From an uncultured Bermanella sp. (GTDB lineage Bacteria; Pseudomonadota; Gammaproteobacteria; Pseudomonadales; Oceanobacteraceae): a stretch of 6,216 nt of DNA. The stretch is from NCBI GenBank assembly GCA_913054445.1, contig CAJXIK010000120.1:1-6216 (forward strand), read 5' to 3'. Made by a program: the position numbers and the translations under genes. Positions 6,145 through 6,216 of this stretch are shown here, piece by piece (position 1 is the stretch's first letter; each line of letters opens with the position of its first letter). The notes under the pieces were generated by a model, which was not told the DNA's origin, did no database searches, and was given only the letters and a program-made list of their open reading frames with translations.

Positions 6145-6216
6145 ACAGGATGTACGGTATGCCGCGGGTGCATGGATGCACAGGAGCGGCGCTGACAGGA
6201 TGGTCGGTATGGCGCG
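6145..6216. repeat. Intergenic direct repeat, unit about 50 nt, with internal palindrome
   Basis: The 22 bases at 6145-6166 recur at 6195-6216 with 19 identities (ACAGGATG ... CGGTATG, then CGCG), giving a 50-nt period. Between them lies GTGCATGGATGCAC (6168-6181), with 6-bp arms around GG, able to form a small hairpin. The element starts 6 nt after the rpoS stop, and the second copy is cut by the window end. Composition (rich in GGATG, GCGGC and CGGTATG) differs from the flanking coding sequence. It looks like a dispersed intergenic palindromic repeat of the kind seen in many gammaproteobacterial genomes. No terminator T run is visible, so the rpoS terminator lies beyond the window or within the element. 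Confidence 0.7.

Noticed and set aside
6141..6216. Open frame running from ATG 6141 to the window end after rpoS
   Set aside because: It lies entirely in the repeat element and has the element's 50-nt periodicity. It has no ribosome binding site and no recognisable protein motif, so it is almost certainly a repeat-derived spurious frame.

Overview
The window carries the conserved gammaproteobacterial block ispF – truD – surE – pcm – (DUF368/popT-type gene) – nlpD – rpoS, all on the + strand and all complete. The RpoS core, the Pcm sequence and the probable MA-x-KKE start of RpoS look closest, from memory, to Pseudomonas-type proteins. Together with the DUF368 gene, this suggests a marine or environmental gammaproteobacterium of the Pseudomonas/Cellvibrionales sphere. 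No database search was possible, so the genus is not assigned.

Region 1 (20-3911) is a tightly packed set of five genes: ispF (isoprenoid precursor synthesis), truD (tRNA pseudouridine 13 synthase), surE (nucleotide phosphatase), pcm (protein L-isoaspartate repair) and a DUF368 membrane protein of the family that recycles undecaprenyl phosphate. Gaps are 3 nt, 1 nt, a 4-nt overlap and 4 nt, so these genes are very probably one transcript. Region 2 (3912-4063) is a 152-bp spacer with two hairpins and an AT-rich stretch. Region 3 (4064-4909) is nlpD, a LysM plus degenerate LytM lipoprotein. Region 4 (4910-5055) is the rpoS leader, with a terminator-like hairpin and T7 run after nlpD, a 10-bp palindrome, and a 9-bp stem-loop just ahead of the rpoS ribosome binding site. 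Region 5 (5056-6138) is rpoS. Region 6 (6139-6216) is the start of an intergenic repeat with a unit of about 50 nt, cut by the window edge.

The block combines housekeeping and stationary-phase functions: isoprenoid precursors feed undecaprenyl phosphate synthesis, the DUF368 protein probably returns that lipid carrier across the membrane, NlpD activates septal peptidoglycan splitting, SurE and Pcm support survival under stress, and RpoS directs the general stress response. The most unusual item is the RpoS N-terminus. A lysine-rich, histone-H1-like segment built on A-V-K repeats occupies the position where RpoS proteins normally have a short acidic region. I found no wholly new multigene system; the rest is a conserved locus with some locally unusual sequence.
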